Shown: piece by piece, positions 1 to 7,735 of the stretch | Position numbering within the stretch: the stretch's first letter is position 1 | How the letters are laid out: every line of letters begins with the position of its first letter | Assembly (NCBI RefSeq): GCF_000721175.1 | Contig: NZ_JOEZ01000021.1 | Coordinates: 1 to 64,000, forward strand | DNA length: 64,000 nt | Reading direction: 5' to 3' | Source: Streptomyces anulatus | GTDB taxonomy: Bacteria; Actinomycetota; Actinomycetes; Streptomycetales; Streptomycetaceae | The notes under the pieces: generated by a model | Database searches by the model: none | What the model was told of the DNA's origin: nothing | Seen by the model: the letters and a program-made list of their open reading frames with translations, nothing else | Position numbers and translations under genes: made by a program

Positions 1-771
1 GACGCCACCGGACCCCTCCCCACCCCCGAGGACTTCCAGAACATCCCCGGACTCGGCGTCCAGGGCATCGTCGAGGGCCACGCCCTCCTCGTCGGACGGG
101 AGCAGTTGCTGGCCGAGTGGGAGATCCGTCTCCCCGACCGCCTCGCCGAGGCGAAGCAGGCCGCGGAGGCCGCCGGCCGTACGGCGATCACCGTCGCCTG
201 GGACGGCGAGGCGCGCGCGGTGCTGGAGGTGGCCGACGCGGTGAAGGACACGAGCGCCGAGGCCGTCCGCCGGCTCCGCGCCCTCGGCCTGACCCCGATC
301 CTCCTCACCGGCGACAACCGGGCCGTGGCGGAGTCGGTCGCGGCCGAGGTGGGCATCGACGAGGTGTACGCGGAGGTCATGCCGCAGGACAAGGTCGATG
401 TGGTCAAGCGCCTTCAGGCCGAGGGCCGGGTCGTCGCCATGGTCGGCGACGGGGTCAACGACGCCGCCGCCCTCGCCCAGGCCGACCTCGGTCTCGCGAT
501 GGGCACGGGGACCGACGCCGCCATCGAGGCCGGCGACCTCACCCTGGTCCGCGGTGACCTCAACGCCGCCGCCGACGCGATCCGCCTCGCCCGCCGCACC
601 CTCTCCACCATCCGCACCAACCTCTTCTGGGCCTTCGCCTACAACGTCGGCGCCCTCCCGCTGGCCGCCGCCGGACTCCTCAACCCGATGATCGCCGGGG
701 CCGCGATGGCCTTCTCCTCGGTCTTCGTGGTCGGCAACTCCCTGCGGCTGCGCACCTTCAAGGGCGCGTGA
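1..771 (+). CDS. heavy-metal (copper-type) P1B-ATPase, C-terminal part
   Basis: This is the 3' part of a gene that begins outside the window; frame 1 is open from the first base. P1B-ATPases pump soft metal ions out of the cell at the expense of ATP. The fragment starts at the end of the nucleotide-binding domain (PGLGVQGIVEG), then shows the P-domain hinge LLTGDN at codons 101-106 and the Mg-binding GDGVND at codons 149-154. It ends with the final membrane pair (FWAFAYNVGALPLAAAG and following). The DKTGT phosphorylation site and the CPx membrane motif lie upstream, so Cu versus another metal cannot be settled here. About 50 bp separate its stop from the convergent pxpC gene. Confidence 0.93.
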   Translation, partial: DATGPLPTPEDFQNIPGLGVQGIVEGHALLVGREQLLAEWEIRLPDRLAEAKQAAEAAGRTAITVAWDGEARAVLEVADAVKDTSAEAVRRLRALGLTPILLTGDNRAVAESVAAEVGIDEVYAEVMPQDKVDVVKRLQAEGRVVAMVGDGVNDAAALAQADLGLAMGTGTDAAIEAGDLTLVRGDLNAAADAIRLARRTLSTIRTNLFWAFAYNVGALPLAAAGLLNPMIAGAAMAFSSVFVVGNSLRLRTFKGA

Positions 772-823
772 GTCCCCGGGCACGAAGTCGGAGCGCGGCG
801 GGGCCCCTGCGGTCCCGTCGCGC

Positions 824-1690
824 TCAGGCGCGTACGAAACGCAGCCGGGTCCCCGGCACCGCCTGCGCCGCCGCGGCGAGGGACCGTTCGGGGACGACGC
901 CGACGACCGGGTAACCGCCGGTCGTCGGATGGTCGTTGAGGAAGACGACGGGCCGGCCGTCCGGCGGCACCTGGACCGCCCCCAGGACCATGCCCTCGCT
1001 GGGCAGTTCCCCCGTACGGGACCGCTCCAGCACCGGGCCCTCCGTCCGCAGGCCGATGCGGTTGCTGTGCGCCGAGACCCGGTAGGCGGCGGTGTGCAGC
1101 GTGCGGAGCGCGGCGTCGGTGAACCAGTCGTGCCGGGGCCCGGGGTGGACCGGGAGCACCAGCTCGGCGGGGGCGCCGGGCCAGGGGACGGGACCGGCGG
1201 GCGGCGGCGGGCCGCCCGGATCACCCAGCGGGAGTGCGTCGCCCTCGCTCAGCGGGGCGGGGCCGAGACCCGAGAGGAGGTCCGCCGAGCGGCTGTCCAG
1301 CACCGCTTCCGGCTCCAGCCCGCCCGCGAACGCCAGGTAGCCGCGCAGGCCGCCGACGGCGGGGCCCGCGTCCAGCACCGCGCCCGCGGGCACCCGCACC
1401 GGCGCGCCCCACGCCACCGGCCGCCCGTCGACCGTCACCCGGCAGCCCGCCCCGCCGACGACGGCCACGACCGGCCGGTCCGGGCGGACCGCGCACCCGG
1501 TGAGCGTGGTCTCCAGGACGGCGGCGTCCGGCGGGTTGCCCACCAGCCGGTTGGCCAGCCGGGCGGCGGGCGCGTCCAGGAACCCGGAGCGTCCGACCCC
1601 GAGGTGAGCCCAGCCGGGACGGCCCGCGTCCTGCACGGTGGTCAGCGCCCCGGCCCGGACGACGCGCAGGCGGGAGCCGGCGGGCGTCAT
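824..1690 (-). CDS. pxpC: 5-oxoprolinase subunit C (biotin-dependent carboxyltransferase/KipA family)
   Basis: This 288-aa cytoplasmic protein is the large subunit of the PxpABC 5-oxoprolinase, which opens 5-oxoproline to glutamate with ATP. The N-terminus (AGALTTVQDAGRPGW, then LGVGRSGFLD) is characteristic of the KipA/PxpC/allophanate hydrolase subunit 2 fold, and the length fits. The ATG at 1690 overlaps the TGA of pxpB by 4 bp (ATGA), which decides the start although the frame stays open further upstream. It is the last gene of a three-gene minus-strand operon and converges on the metal ATPase. Confidence 0.92.
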   Translation of the reverse strand: MTPAGSRLRVVRAGALTTVQDAGRPGWAHLGVGRSGFLDAPAARLANRLVGNPPDAAVLETTLTGCAVRPDRPVVAVVGGAGCRVTVDGRPVAWGAPVRVPAGAVLDAGPAVGGLRGYLAFAGGLEPEAVLDSRSADLLSGLGPAPLSEGDALPLGDPGGPPPPAGPVPWPGAPAELVLPVHPGPRHDWFTDAALRTLHTAAYRVSAHSNRIGLRTEGPVLERSRTGELPSEGMVLGAVQVPPDGRPVVFLNDHPTTGGYPVVGVVPERSLAAAAQAVPGTRLRFVRA

Positions 1691-2475
1691 CCGCTCCTCC
1701 GGAAGTCGCCCGCCCGGGGAGCCCCGGCCCGGGAACCGCCCGCCCCGGAACCTCCCGCCTCGGGCTCGCCCGCCCGGGGACTCGGCACCGCGCCGCCCTC
1801 CGCCCCCACCGCCACGAAACTGACCGGCGTCCCCGGCTCCAGCAGCGCCGCCGGTTCCCGGGCCGGGTCCCACAGGGCTCCCGGGTCCGGCATCCGACCG
1901 ACGATCCGCCAGCCGCCGGGCGAGGGGCGCGGGTACACCCCGGTGTAAGGGCCGGCGAGGGCCACCGCCCCGGCCGGAACCCGGGTGCGCGGGGTCGTGC
2001 GCCGGGGCACGTGCAACGGCTCGGGCAGCCCTGTGAGGTAGCCGAACCCGGGGGTGAACCCGCAGAACGCCACCCGGAACGCGGTACGGGAGTGCAGGAC
2101 GGCCACCTCGGCGGCCGGGACGCCCCAGAGCGCGGCGACCTCGGCGAGGTCGGGGCCGTCGTAGACGACGGGGATCTCCACCGCGTCGCGGCCCTCGCGG
2201 AGCAGCGGCGGCGTCCGCCACGCGGCGAGGTCGCGGGCGAACCGGTCCCGGGCGCCGGGCGCGCTCTCCGCGATCCCGTCGAGCAGGACGGTACGGGCGG
2301 CCGGGACGATCTCGCGTACGGCGGGGAGTTCACCGCGCTCGCGGCGGCGGAGCAGTTCGGCGTGGAAGGCCTCGGCGTGCTCGCCGTCGGCCAGCTCGAC
2401 GAGCAGGGCGTGCGGCCCGGCGGGAAGGACGCGTATCTCCCGCACGCCGCCGGCGCCACCGTCGGAGCCGCTCAC
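1687..2475 (-). CDS. pxpB: 5-oxoprolinase subunit B (KipI family)
   Basis: This is the small subunit of the PxpABC 5-oxoprolinase (allophanate hydrolase subunit 1/KipI fold), about 262 aa. The family signature FCGFTPGFGYL is followed by RVPAGAVALAGPYTGVYP. The start is taken as the GTG at 2475 because it overlaps the pxpA stop as GTGA; the downstream end overlaps pxpC as ATGA, so all three subunits are translationally coupled. The last 35-40 residues are an odd low-complexity tail of Gly/Ala/Arg/Glu blocks (AGEPEAGGSGAGG and similar) beyond the usual domain end, probably a recent in-frame extension. Confidence 0.9.
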   Translation of the reverse strand: MSGSDGGAGGVREIRVLPAGPHALLVELADGEHAEAFHAELLRRRERGELPAVREIVPAARTVLLDGIAESAPGARDRFARDLAAWRTPPLLREGRDAVEIPVVYDGPDLAEVAALWGVPAAEVAVLHSRTAFRVAFCGFTPGFGYLTGLPEPLHVPRRTTPRTRVPAGAVALAGPYTGVYPRPSPGGWRIVGRMPDPGALWDPAREPAALLEPGTPVSFVAVGAEGGAVPSPRAGEPEAGGSGAGGSRAGAPRAGDFRRSG

Positions 2476-3224
2476 GCGAACGCCCGTACCGTGACGCCCG
2501 CTTCCTCCAGCGCGGCCCGCACCCGGCGCGCGAGGGCCGCCGCGCCCGGGGTGTCGCCGTGGACGCAGAGCGAGCGCGCCGAGACGGGTATCCGGCTGCC
2601 GTCCGCCCCGGTCACGGCCCGCTCGACGGCCATGCCGACGCTCCGGCGTACGACGTCGTCCGGGTCGTGCACCACCGCGGCCGGTTCGCCGCGGGGCACG
2701 AGGGTGCCCTGCGGGGTGTACGCGCGGTCGGCGAACGCCTCCTCGACCGCGGGCAGTCCGGCGTCGGCCGCGTGGGCGAGCAGCCGGGATCCGGGCAGCC
2801 CGAGCACGGCCAGGCTTCCGCCCGCGAGCCGGACGCCCGCGACGACGGCGGCGGCCTGGTCGTCGTCCCAGACGGCCCGGTTGTAGAGCGCGCCGTGCGG
2901 CTTCACGTACGAGACGACGGACCCGGCGGCCTCCGCGAAGACCCGCAACGCGCCTATCTGGTAGGCGATCTCGGCGGTCAGCTCGGCCGGCGGCACGTCC
3001 ATGGACCGGCGTCCGAACCCGGCCAGGTCCCGGTAGGAGACCTGCGCTCCGATCCGTACTCCGCCGGCCGCCGCCGCATCGCAGACCCGCCGCATCACGG
3101 AGGCGTCGCCCGCGTGGAAGCCGCAGGCCACGTTGGCGCTCGTGACGCAGGCGAGGAGAGCGTCGTCGTCGGTCAGGGTCCAGTTGCCGAAGCCCTCGCC
3201 GAGGTCCGCGTTGAGATCCATCAT
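2472..3224 (-). CDS. pxpA: 5-oxoprolinase subunit A (LamB/YcsF family)
   Basis: This 250-aa protein is the LamB/YcsF-family subunit of PxpABC 5-oxoprolinase. The N-terminal DLNADLGEGFG and the following NVACGFHAGD are near-invariant in the family, as is VKPHGALYNRA in the middle. The ATG at 3224 gives the standard MMDLNADLGE start; the longer open frame upstream has no matching family sequence. It is the first gene of pxpA-pxpB-pxpC. The 113-bp gap to the divergent HD-domain gene must hold both promoters. Confidence 0.93.
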   Translation of the reverse strand: MMDLNADLGEGFGNWTLTDDDALLACVTSANVACGFHAGDASVMRRVCDAAAAGGVRIGAQVSYRDLAGFGRRSMDVPPAELTAEIAYQIGALRVFAEAAGSVVSYVKPHGALYNRAVWDDDQAAAVVAGVRLAGGSLAVLGLPGSRLLAHAADAGLPAVEEAFADRAYTPQGTLVPRGEPAAVVHDPDDVVRRSVGMAVERAVTGADGSRIPVSARSLCVHGDTPGAAALARRVRAALEEAGVTVRAFA

Positions 3225-3337
3225 CACGGGCGCACGGTAATGACAGTTCAGCGGAGCGACAAGGGGTGGTCCAGGGGGCGGTCCGGGGGCCGTCCGAAGG
3301 GCACAGGGGCGCGGCCCCCACGTCCTAGAGTCGTCCC

Positions 3338-4039
3338 ATGACGGACAGTCCACGCCCACACGAAGCCGCTTCCCGGGACGCCGCTCCTCCCGACGCCGCC
3401 CTCCGCGACCGCTGGCACGACACGCTGCTGGCCGCGCGCGCCGGGGCGGACGGGCCCGATCCACTGCCGTACGCCGAGAACCTCCTCGCCCGCTGGGCCG
3501 AGCCGCAGCGCCGCTATCACACGACCGCCCACCTGATCACCGTCCTGGACCGCATCGACACGCTGGCCGGCCACGCCGACGACGTGCACGCGGTACGCCT
3601 GGCCGCCTGGTTCCACGACGCGGTGTACCGGCCCGACCGGACGGAGAACGAGGAGCGCAGCGCGGCCCTCGCCGAACGCGCGCTGCCCGAGGCGGGGGTG
3701 CCGGAGGCGGTGGCGGCGGAGGTCGCCCGGCTGGTCCGCCTCACCGTCACGCACGACCCGGCGGACGGCGACCGCAACGGCGAGGTGCTGTGCGACGCCG
3801 ACCTCGCGATCCTGGCGGGCGACCCGCAGGAGTACGGGGCGTACGCGGCCCAGGTCCGGGAGGAGTACGGCTTCGTGCCGGACGCGGCGTTCCGGGAGGG
3901 CCGGGCGGCGGTGCTGCGGCAACTCCTTGGCCTGCCCAGGCTGTTCCGTACCCCGTACGGCGTGGCGGAGTGGGAGACGCGGGCGCGGCACAACCTGGCG
4001 ACGGAGCTGGAGCTGCTGACGTCGTCCGGACCCCGCTGA
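3338..4039 (+). CDS. HD-superfamily metal-dependent phosphohydrolase, hypothetical
   Basis: This 233-aa predicted cytoplasmic protein belongs to the HD hydrolase superfamily. Visible ligand motifs are RYHTTAH near residue 59 and AAWFHDAVY near residue 90, with TENEERSAALAE after the HD pair, the usual pattern of the small 'predicted metal-dependent HD' proteins of actinobacteria. Later Asp residues (CDADLAILAG) probably complete the metal site. The substrate is unknown. It is divergent from the pxp operon, and nothing nearby suggests a pathway. Confidence 0.85.
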   Translation: MTDSPRPHEAASRDAAPPDAALRDRWHDTLLAARAGADGPDPLPYAENLLARWAEPQRRYHTTAHLITVLDRIDTLAGHADDVHAVRLAAWFHDAVYRPDRTENEERSAALAERALPEAGVPEAVAAEVARLVRLTVTHDPADGDRNGEVLCDADLAILAGDPQEYGAYAAQVREEYGFVPDAAFREGRAAVLRQLLGLPRLFRTPYGVAEWETRARHNLATELELLTSSGPR

Positions 4040-4255
4040 CCGGTGGCCGGTACTCCCTCCGACCGGTACTCCCGCTGACCCGCACTCCCGCCGACCGGTA
4101 AATGTTCCGGTTCGTTCACGGTGTCGTCCCGGTCGAGCCCTGGCCCGACCGGTGAAGGGCGATGAGCGCTAACGTCTCGCATCGCAGATGCACACACTCC
4201 GCAAAGGCAGCATGTGCGTCTTTCCGCTCACACGACTCCACGGGGGTACGGCTAG

Positions 4256-5494
4256 ATGTCCAAGGGATACGGCAGCACGACGGTCGGCAGGTCTTCGCGG
4301 CGGCGCGTACTGCGGCTGGCCGGGGGCGGTCTCACGATGGCGGTGCTCGGAGCCGGCCTGACCGGCTGCGAGGACGAGCTCGCAACCGGCGGTGCGGGCG
4401 GCACTCCGTCGCCGCGCGGCGCTTCTCCCGAGGACGGCAAGGCCCCCGAGGACGGCCGGGCCCCCGAGCCGCTGTGGACGAGGACGACGTCGGCGCAGAC
4501 CTACGGGGACAACGACGAACTCGTCACCGTGGACGGCGTGGTGATCGCGAGCGGTGATCCGCTAGCCGCCCTCGACGCGGCGACCGGCGAGGAGCGGTGG
4601 TCACTGCCCGGCGGCGCGGTGCCCGGTGCGCCGTTGCTGCTCGGCGCCGGCACCCTGTACCTGGCCAGCGGAGAGTACGACGGCAACGTCATCGGCTACG
4701 TACCGGGAACCGGCGAGGAGGCCTGGCGCAGCCACCTGGGCAAGGAGTACCGGCAGCCGAGGCCGGTCGCGGTGGACGCGGAGCAGGTCTACGTCATCGC
4801 GGAGATCCTCGAGGCCGACCACTCGTCCCACACCAACGTGATCGCCGCGCTGAACAGCAGCACGGGCAAGGTCGTCTGGAAGGAACAGCGCGACCTCGGC
4901 ACCCAGCAGAACGGCGTCCACGCCGTCGTGCAGGGCCGCTACCTCGTCTACACCGACTTCAAGAAGAACCTCACGGTCCGCGACACCGCCACCGGCCGGC
5001 AGGTGTGGACGCACAAGACCACGAAGACGAGCTACGGCCCGTTCGCCGTCCACAAGGACCTGGTGATCGTCCCTCAGGGGCAGCGGCTCCAGGCGTTCGC
5101 CCTGTCCGACGGGTCCGAGAAGTGGTCCGTGGAGACCGAGCGGTTCACCTCCTTCCGGGAGCCGGCCCTCCTGGAGGACGTGCTCTACATCGCGGACAGC
5201 GGCCGGACGCTGTGGGCCGTCGAGCCGGGGACCGGCAAGAAGATCTGGCAGTCCACGGCCCTCAAGGACACGGGCGCGCACGTCCCGCGGCAGTTCGTCA
5301 CGGTGGGCGGCACCCTCTACGGAGCCACCGAGCTCGACGAGAAGGGCGGCGTCCACGCCTTCGACGCGAAGACCGGCGCCCTGCGCTGGACGTTCAACGA
5401 CAAGACCGGCGACTACCACGCGTGGCTGATCGCCACCGACGGCAAGCGCGTGTTCGCCCTGCACGGCAAGAAGCTGCACGCCCTTCCCGCGTAA
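4256..5494 (+). CDS. PQQ-like beta-propeller lipoprotein
   Basis: This 412-aa exported protein has an N-terminal lipoprotein signal with three consecutive arginines (R15-R17), a hydrophobic stretch and a lipobox LTGC with the lipidated Cys at 38; the SRRRVLRLAGG lead looks Tat-like. After a Pro/Glu-rich linker (residues about 45-70) the body consists of repeated blades with the PQQ/BamB-like pattern A-x-D-x-x-TG-x-x-x-W (LDAATGEERWSL, LNSSTGKVVWKE, RDTATGRQVWTH, FDAKTGALRWTF). In actinobacteria such domains often occur as sensor parts of kinases; here it is a free surface lipoprotein of unknown ligand. A purine-rich stretch precedes the ATG. Confidence 0.85.
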   Translation: MSKGYGSTTVGRSSRRRVLRLAGGGLTMAVLGAGLTGCEDELATGGAGGTPSPRGASPEDGKAPEDGRAPEPLWTRTTSAQTYGDNDELVTVDGVVIASGDPLAALDAATGEERWSLPGGAVPGAPLLLGAGTLYLASGEYDGNVIGYVPGTGEEAWRSHLGKEYRQPRPVAVDAEQVYVIAEILEADHSSHTNVIAALNSSTGKVVWKEQRDLGTQQNGVHAVVQGRYLVYTDFKKNLTVRDTATGRQVWTHKTTKTSYGPFAVHKDLVIVPQGQRLQAFALSDGSEKWSVETERFTSFREPALLEDVLYIADSGRTLWAVEPGTGKKIWQSTALKDTGAHVPRQFVTVGGTLYGATELDEKGGVHAFDAKTGALRWTFNDKTGDYHAWLIATDGKRVFALHGKKLHALPA

Positions 5495-5597
5495 CGCGGA
5501 CGCCCCGGGGCCGGGGACGTCGCAGCGGGCGTGCTTCAGCCTCCGGATTCCCCGGCGCCGAGGAATGCGGAGGCGTTCCCCGGCGTTGGGACGAGTC

Positions 5598-6995
5598 ATG
5601 CCCGACTCTCTCGCCCGCCGCGCCCCCATGCCGCCGGCCGTATACGTTCTCGGTCTCTCGGTCTTCGCACTCGGCACCAGCGAGTTCATGCTGTCGGGCC
5701 TGCTCCCGCCGATCGCCGACGACATGAACGTGTCGATCCCGCAGGCCGGACTGCTCATATCCGCGTTCGCGATCGGCATGGTGGTCGGCGCCCCGCTGCT
5801 GGCCGTCGCCACGCTCCGGCTGCCGCGCCGCACCACGCTGATCGCGCTGATCTCGGTGTTCGGCCTCGGCCAGCTCGCCGGTGCGCTGGCTCCGACGTAC
5901 GAGGTCCTCTTCGTCTCCCGGGTGGTGAGCGCGCTCGCCTGTGCGGGCTTCTGGGCGGTCGGCGCGGCCGTGGCCATCGCGATGGTCCCGGTGAACGCGC
6001 GGGCGCGGGCGATGGCCGTGATGATCGGCGGTCTGTCCGTCGCGAACGTGCTGGGCGTGCCGCTGGGGGCCTTCCTCGGCGAACACCTCGGCTGGCGTTC
6101 GGCGTTCTGGGCGGTCGGCGCGGCCTCGGCGGTGGCCCTGGCCGGCGTCGCCACGCGCATCCCGCACATCCCGCTGCCCGAGGCGAAGCCCGAGCTGAAG
6201 CGGGAGCTGGCGATCTACCGGGACCGGCAGGTCTGGCTGGCCATCGTGATCACCGCGCTCGCGGCGGGCGGCGTGTTCTGTGCGTTCAGCTACCTGGCGC
6301 CGCTGCTCACGGACGTGGCGGGGCTCGACTCGGGCTGGGTTCCGTGGATCCTCGGCCTGTTCGGAGTGGGCGCGCTGATCGGTACGGTGATCGGCGGCCG
6401 GGTCGCGGACGCGCACCTCTTCGGGGTGCTGCTGAGCGGCATCACGGCGTCCACGGTGTTCCTGGTGGCGCTGGCCCTGTTCGCCTCCAGCCAGACCGCG
6501 GTCGTCGCGCTGGCGTTCCTGCTGGGCCTGTCCGCCTTCTTCACGGCCCCCGCGCTGAACGCCCGGATGTTCAACGTGGCCGGGGCCGCCCCGACGCTGG
6601 CCGGGGCCACCACGACGGCGGCGTTCAACCTGGGCAACACGAGTGGCCCGTGGCTCGGCGGCACCGTGATCGACCTGGACTTCGGCTTCGCGTCCACGGC
6701 CTGGGCGGGCGCGGCGATGACGGCCCTGGCCCTGGCGGCGGTGGGGGTGGCGCTGCACCTCCAGCACGGCGGCGGCGAGGGCGGCCGGTCCCGCTCGCGG
6801 CTCATCGCGAAGAGCGCGGCGGCCCCTGAGAGCCTGTCGGGTGGCCTTCGACCGGAAAGCGGACGCGGCCCGGTGCGTACGGTTCCAAGGCGCCGAGATG
6901 CCCTGGTAGCTCCGCTACGAGGGCATTTCGGCAACGCCGGAAGCGTGCGTGCCAGGGCGTGGCCGCCCGATCAGAGGTCGCCCGACAGGCTCTGA
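5598..6995 (+). CDS. MFS exporter, Cmx/CmrA chloramphenicol-efflux type
   Basis: This 12-TM DHA1-type major facilitator carries the signature GTSEFMLSGLLPPIADDM in TM1-2 that marks the Cmx/CmrA chloramphenicol exporters and the wider YdhP/AraJ group. The start is placed at ATG 5598 because the family begins just before PPAVYVLGLSVFALGTSEF; the frame is open back to 5565. The last 50 or so residues, from about SLSGGLRPESGRG onwards, are not MFS sequence: they are encoded by the palindromic element at 6825-6997, which also supplies the stop codon. Drug specificity is inferred from family only. Confidence 0.85.
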   Translation: MPDSLARRAPMPPAVYVLGLSVFALGTSEFMLSGLLPPIADDMNVSIPQAGLLISAFAIGMVVGAPLLAVATLRLPRRTTLIALISVFGLGQLAGALAPTYEVLFVSRVVSALACAGFWAVGAAVAIAMVPVNARARAMAVMIGGLSVANVLGVPLGAFLGEHLGWRSAFWAVGAASAVALAGVATRIPHIPLPEAKPELKRELAIYRDRQVWLAIVITALAAGGVFCAFSYLAPLLTDVAGLDSGWVPWILGLFGVGALIGTVIGGRVADAHLFGVLLSGITASTVFLVALALFASSQTAVVALAFLLGLSAFFTAPALNARMFNVAGAAPTLAGATTTAAFNLGNTSGPWLGGTVIDLDFGFASTAWAGAAMTALALAAVGVALHLQHGGGEGGRSRSRLIAKSAAAPESLSGGLRPESGRGPVRTVPRRRDALVAPLRGHFGNAGSVRARAWPPDQRSPDRL

Positions 6996-6997
6996 GG
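6825..6997. repeat. palindromic MITE-like element, copy 1 (full length)
   Basis: The ends form an imperfect terminal inverted repeat of about 22 bp (6825-6846 against 6976-6997, both reading CCTSAGAGCCTGTCGGG from outside in). The centre is a long hairpin, GCCGAGATGCCCT paired with AGGGCATTTCGGC around 6905-6919 (GGTAGCTCCGCTACG). The right 113 bp (6885-6997) recur at 28937-29049 with only a few differences. The element lies between two convergent genes and supplies the stop codons of both (MFS stop at 6993-6995, DUF4031 stop at 6971-6973). A bidirectional terminator role is likely; a non-autonomous mobile origin is inferred. Confidence 0.8.
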
Positions 6998-7261
6998 CGC
7001 CGGCCGCCCCTTCGGCCTCCTCAGCCCCGCGTCCGTAAGACGCCTGACCAGCTCCTTCGAGCCGATCTCCCTCGCCCCGGCCCGCACCGCGTCCGCGTAG
7101 TGCGCCTCCGGCACGTCGTAGTGATCGCGCTCGAAGGCGCGGGGCGGGCAGCCGATCGCGGTGGCGAAGGCGTGCAGCTCCTCGAACGACACATCGCTGA
7201 CCAGGTGCGACCAGAGGCGGCCGTGTCCGGGCCAGGTGGGCGGGTCGATGTAGAGGGTCAC
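6971..7261 (-). CDS. DUF4031 domain protein
   Basis: This small protein of about 96 aa begins VTLYIDPPTWPGHGRLWSHL, the conserved opening of DUF4031, and contains the usual AFERDHYDVPE block in the middle. Function is unknown. The GTG start at 7261 overlaps the stop of the upstream gene (GTGA), so the pair is co-translated. The last 10-12 residues (around QSLSGDL) are encoded by the inverted-repeat end of the palindromic element, so the native C-terminus has been replaced or extended; the gene overlaps the convergent MFS gene by 25 bp. Confidence 0.85.
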   Translation of the reverse strand: MTLYIDPPTWPGHGRLWSHLVSDVSFEELHAFATAIGCPPRAFERDHYDVPEAHYADAVRAGAREIGSKELVRRLTDAGLRRPKGRPAPQSLSGDL

Positions 7262-7626
7262 CGCCGCAGCACCCCGCCCAGCGCCCCCACCGGCGCCACC
7301 GCCACGGCCGCCTTGGTGCACACCCAGTGCGGGTCGGGCCCGAGCTCCGGCTCCACGTCGAGCGCGTGCGGCTCCTCCTCGGTGCAGACCGGGCACAGCG
7401 GCCACCGCCCGTACCGCTCCAGCAGCGCGTCCTGCACGTCCTGGGCGACCAGCCCGGCCACGAACTCCGCGCCCTCGGGCCACTGCTCCACCCACCACCG
7501 CCGGTGGGTCACCGCGTCCTCGACCAGCGAGACGATGTCCGCCTCTGCGACATCGCCCGCCGCCAGATCGGCCATGACGAGCGCGCGGGCGGTGTGCAGG
7601 GACTGCTCCAGGGGGTTCAACTCCAT
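7258..7626 (-). CDS. conserved hypothetical with possible zinc-ribbon
   Basis: This 122-aa soluble protein of unknown function has an N-terminal helical half rich in Leu/Ala/Glu and a C-terminal half with CPVCTEEEPHAL followed about 20 residues later by HWVC, which could form a Cys/His zinc site. ATG 7626 is chosen because it gives a compact N-terminus; the open frame upstream runs into the rpiR promoter region. It is coupled by a GTGA overlap to the DUF4031 gene and is divergent from the MurNAc regulator. Confidence 0.7.
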   Translation of the reverse strand: MELNPLEQSLHTARALVMADLAAGDVAEADIVSLVEDAVTHRRWWVEQWPEGAEFVAGLVAQDVQDALLERYGRWPLCPVCTEEEPHALDVEPELGPDPHWVCTKAAVAVAPVGALGGVLRR

Positions 7627-7700
7627 GCCCCCCATTGTGCGCGCCCGCGTGAGGGAACCACCCCCTGGAGGCGCCGCCTGAGGTCGGGACCGGAGGGGGG

Positions 7701-7732
7701 TTGACGCACCCCCGGGTTGAAAATATCTTTCA
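7701..7732 (+). promoter_or_regulatory. rpiR-murQ-EIIBC promoter with overlapping RpiR-type operator
   Basis: A -35-like TTGACG (7701-7706) and a -10-like TATCTT (7724-7729) are spaced 17 bp apart. The -10 is embedded in the 15-bp inverted repeat TGAAAATATCTTTCA (7718-7732), the TGAAA-N5-TTTCA pattern typical of MurR/RpiR-family operators. The predicted transcription start would fall at or next to the GTG at 7736, so the mRNA may be leaderless. Repressor bound here would block the polymerase directly. Confidence 0.7.
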
Positions 7733-7735
7733 GAT

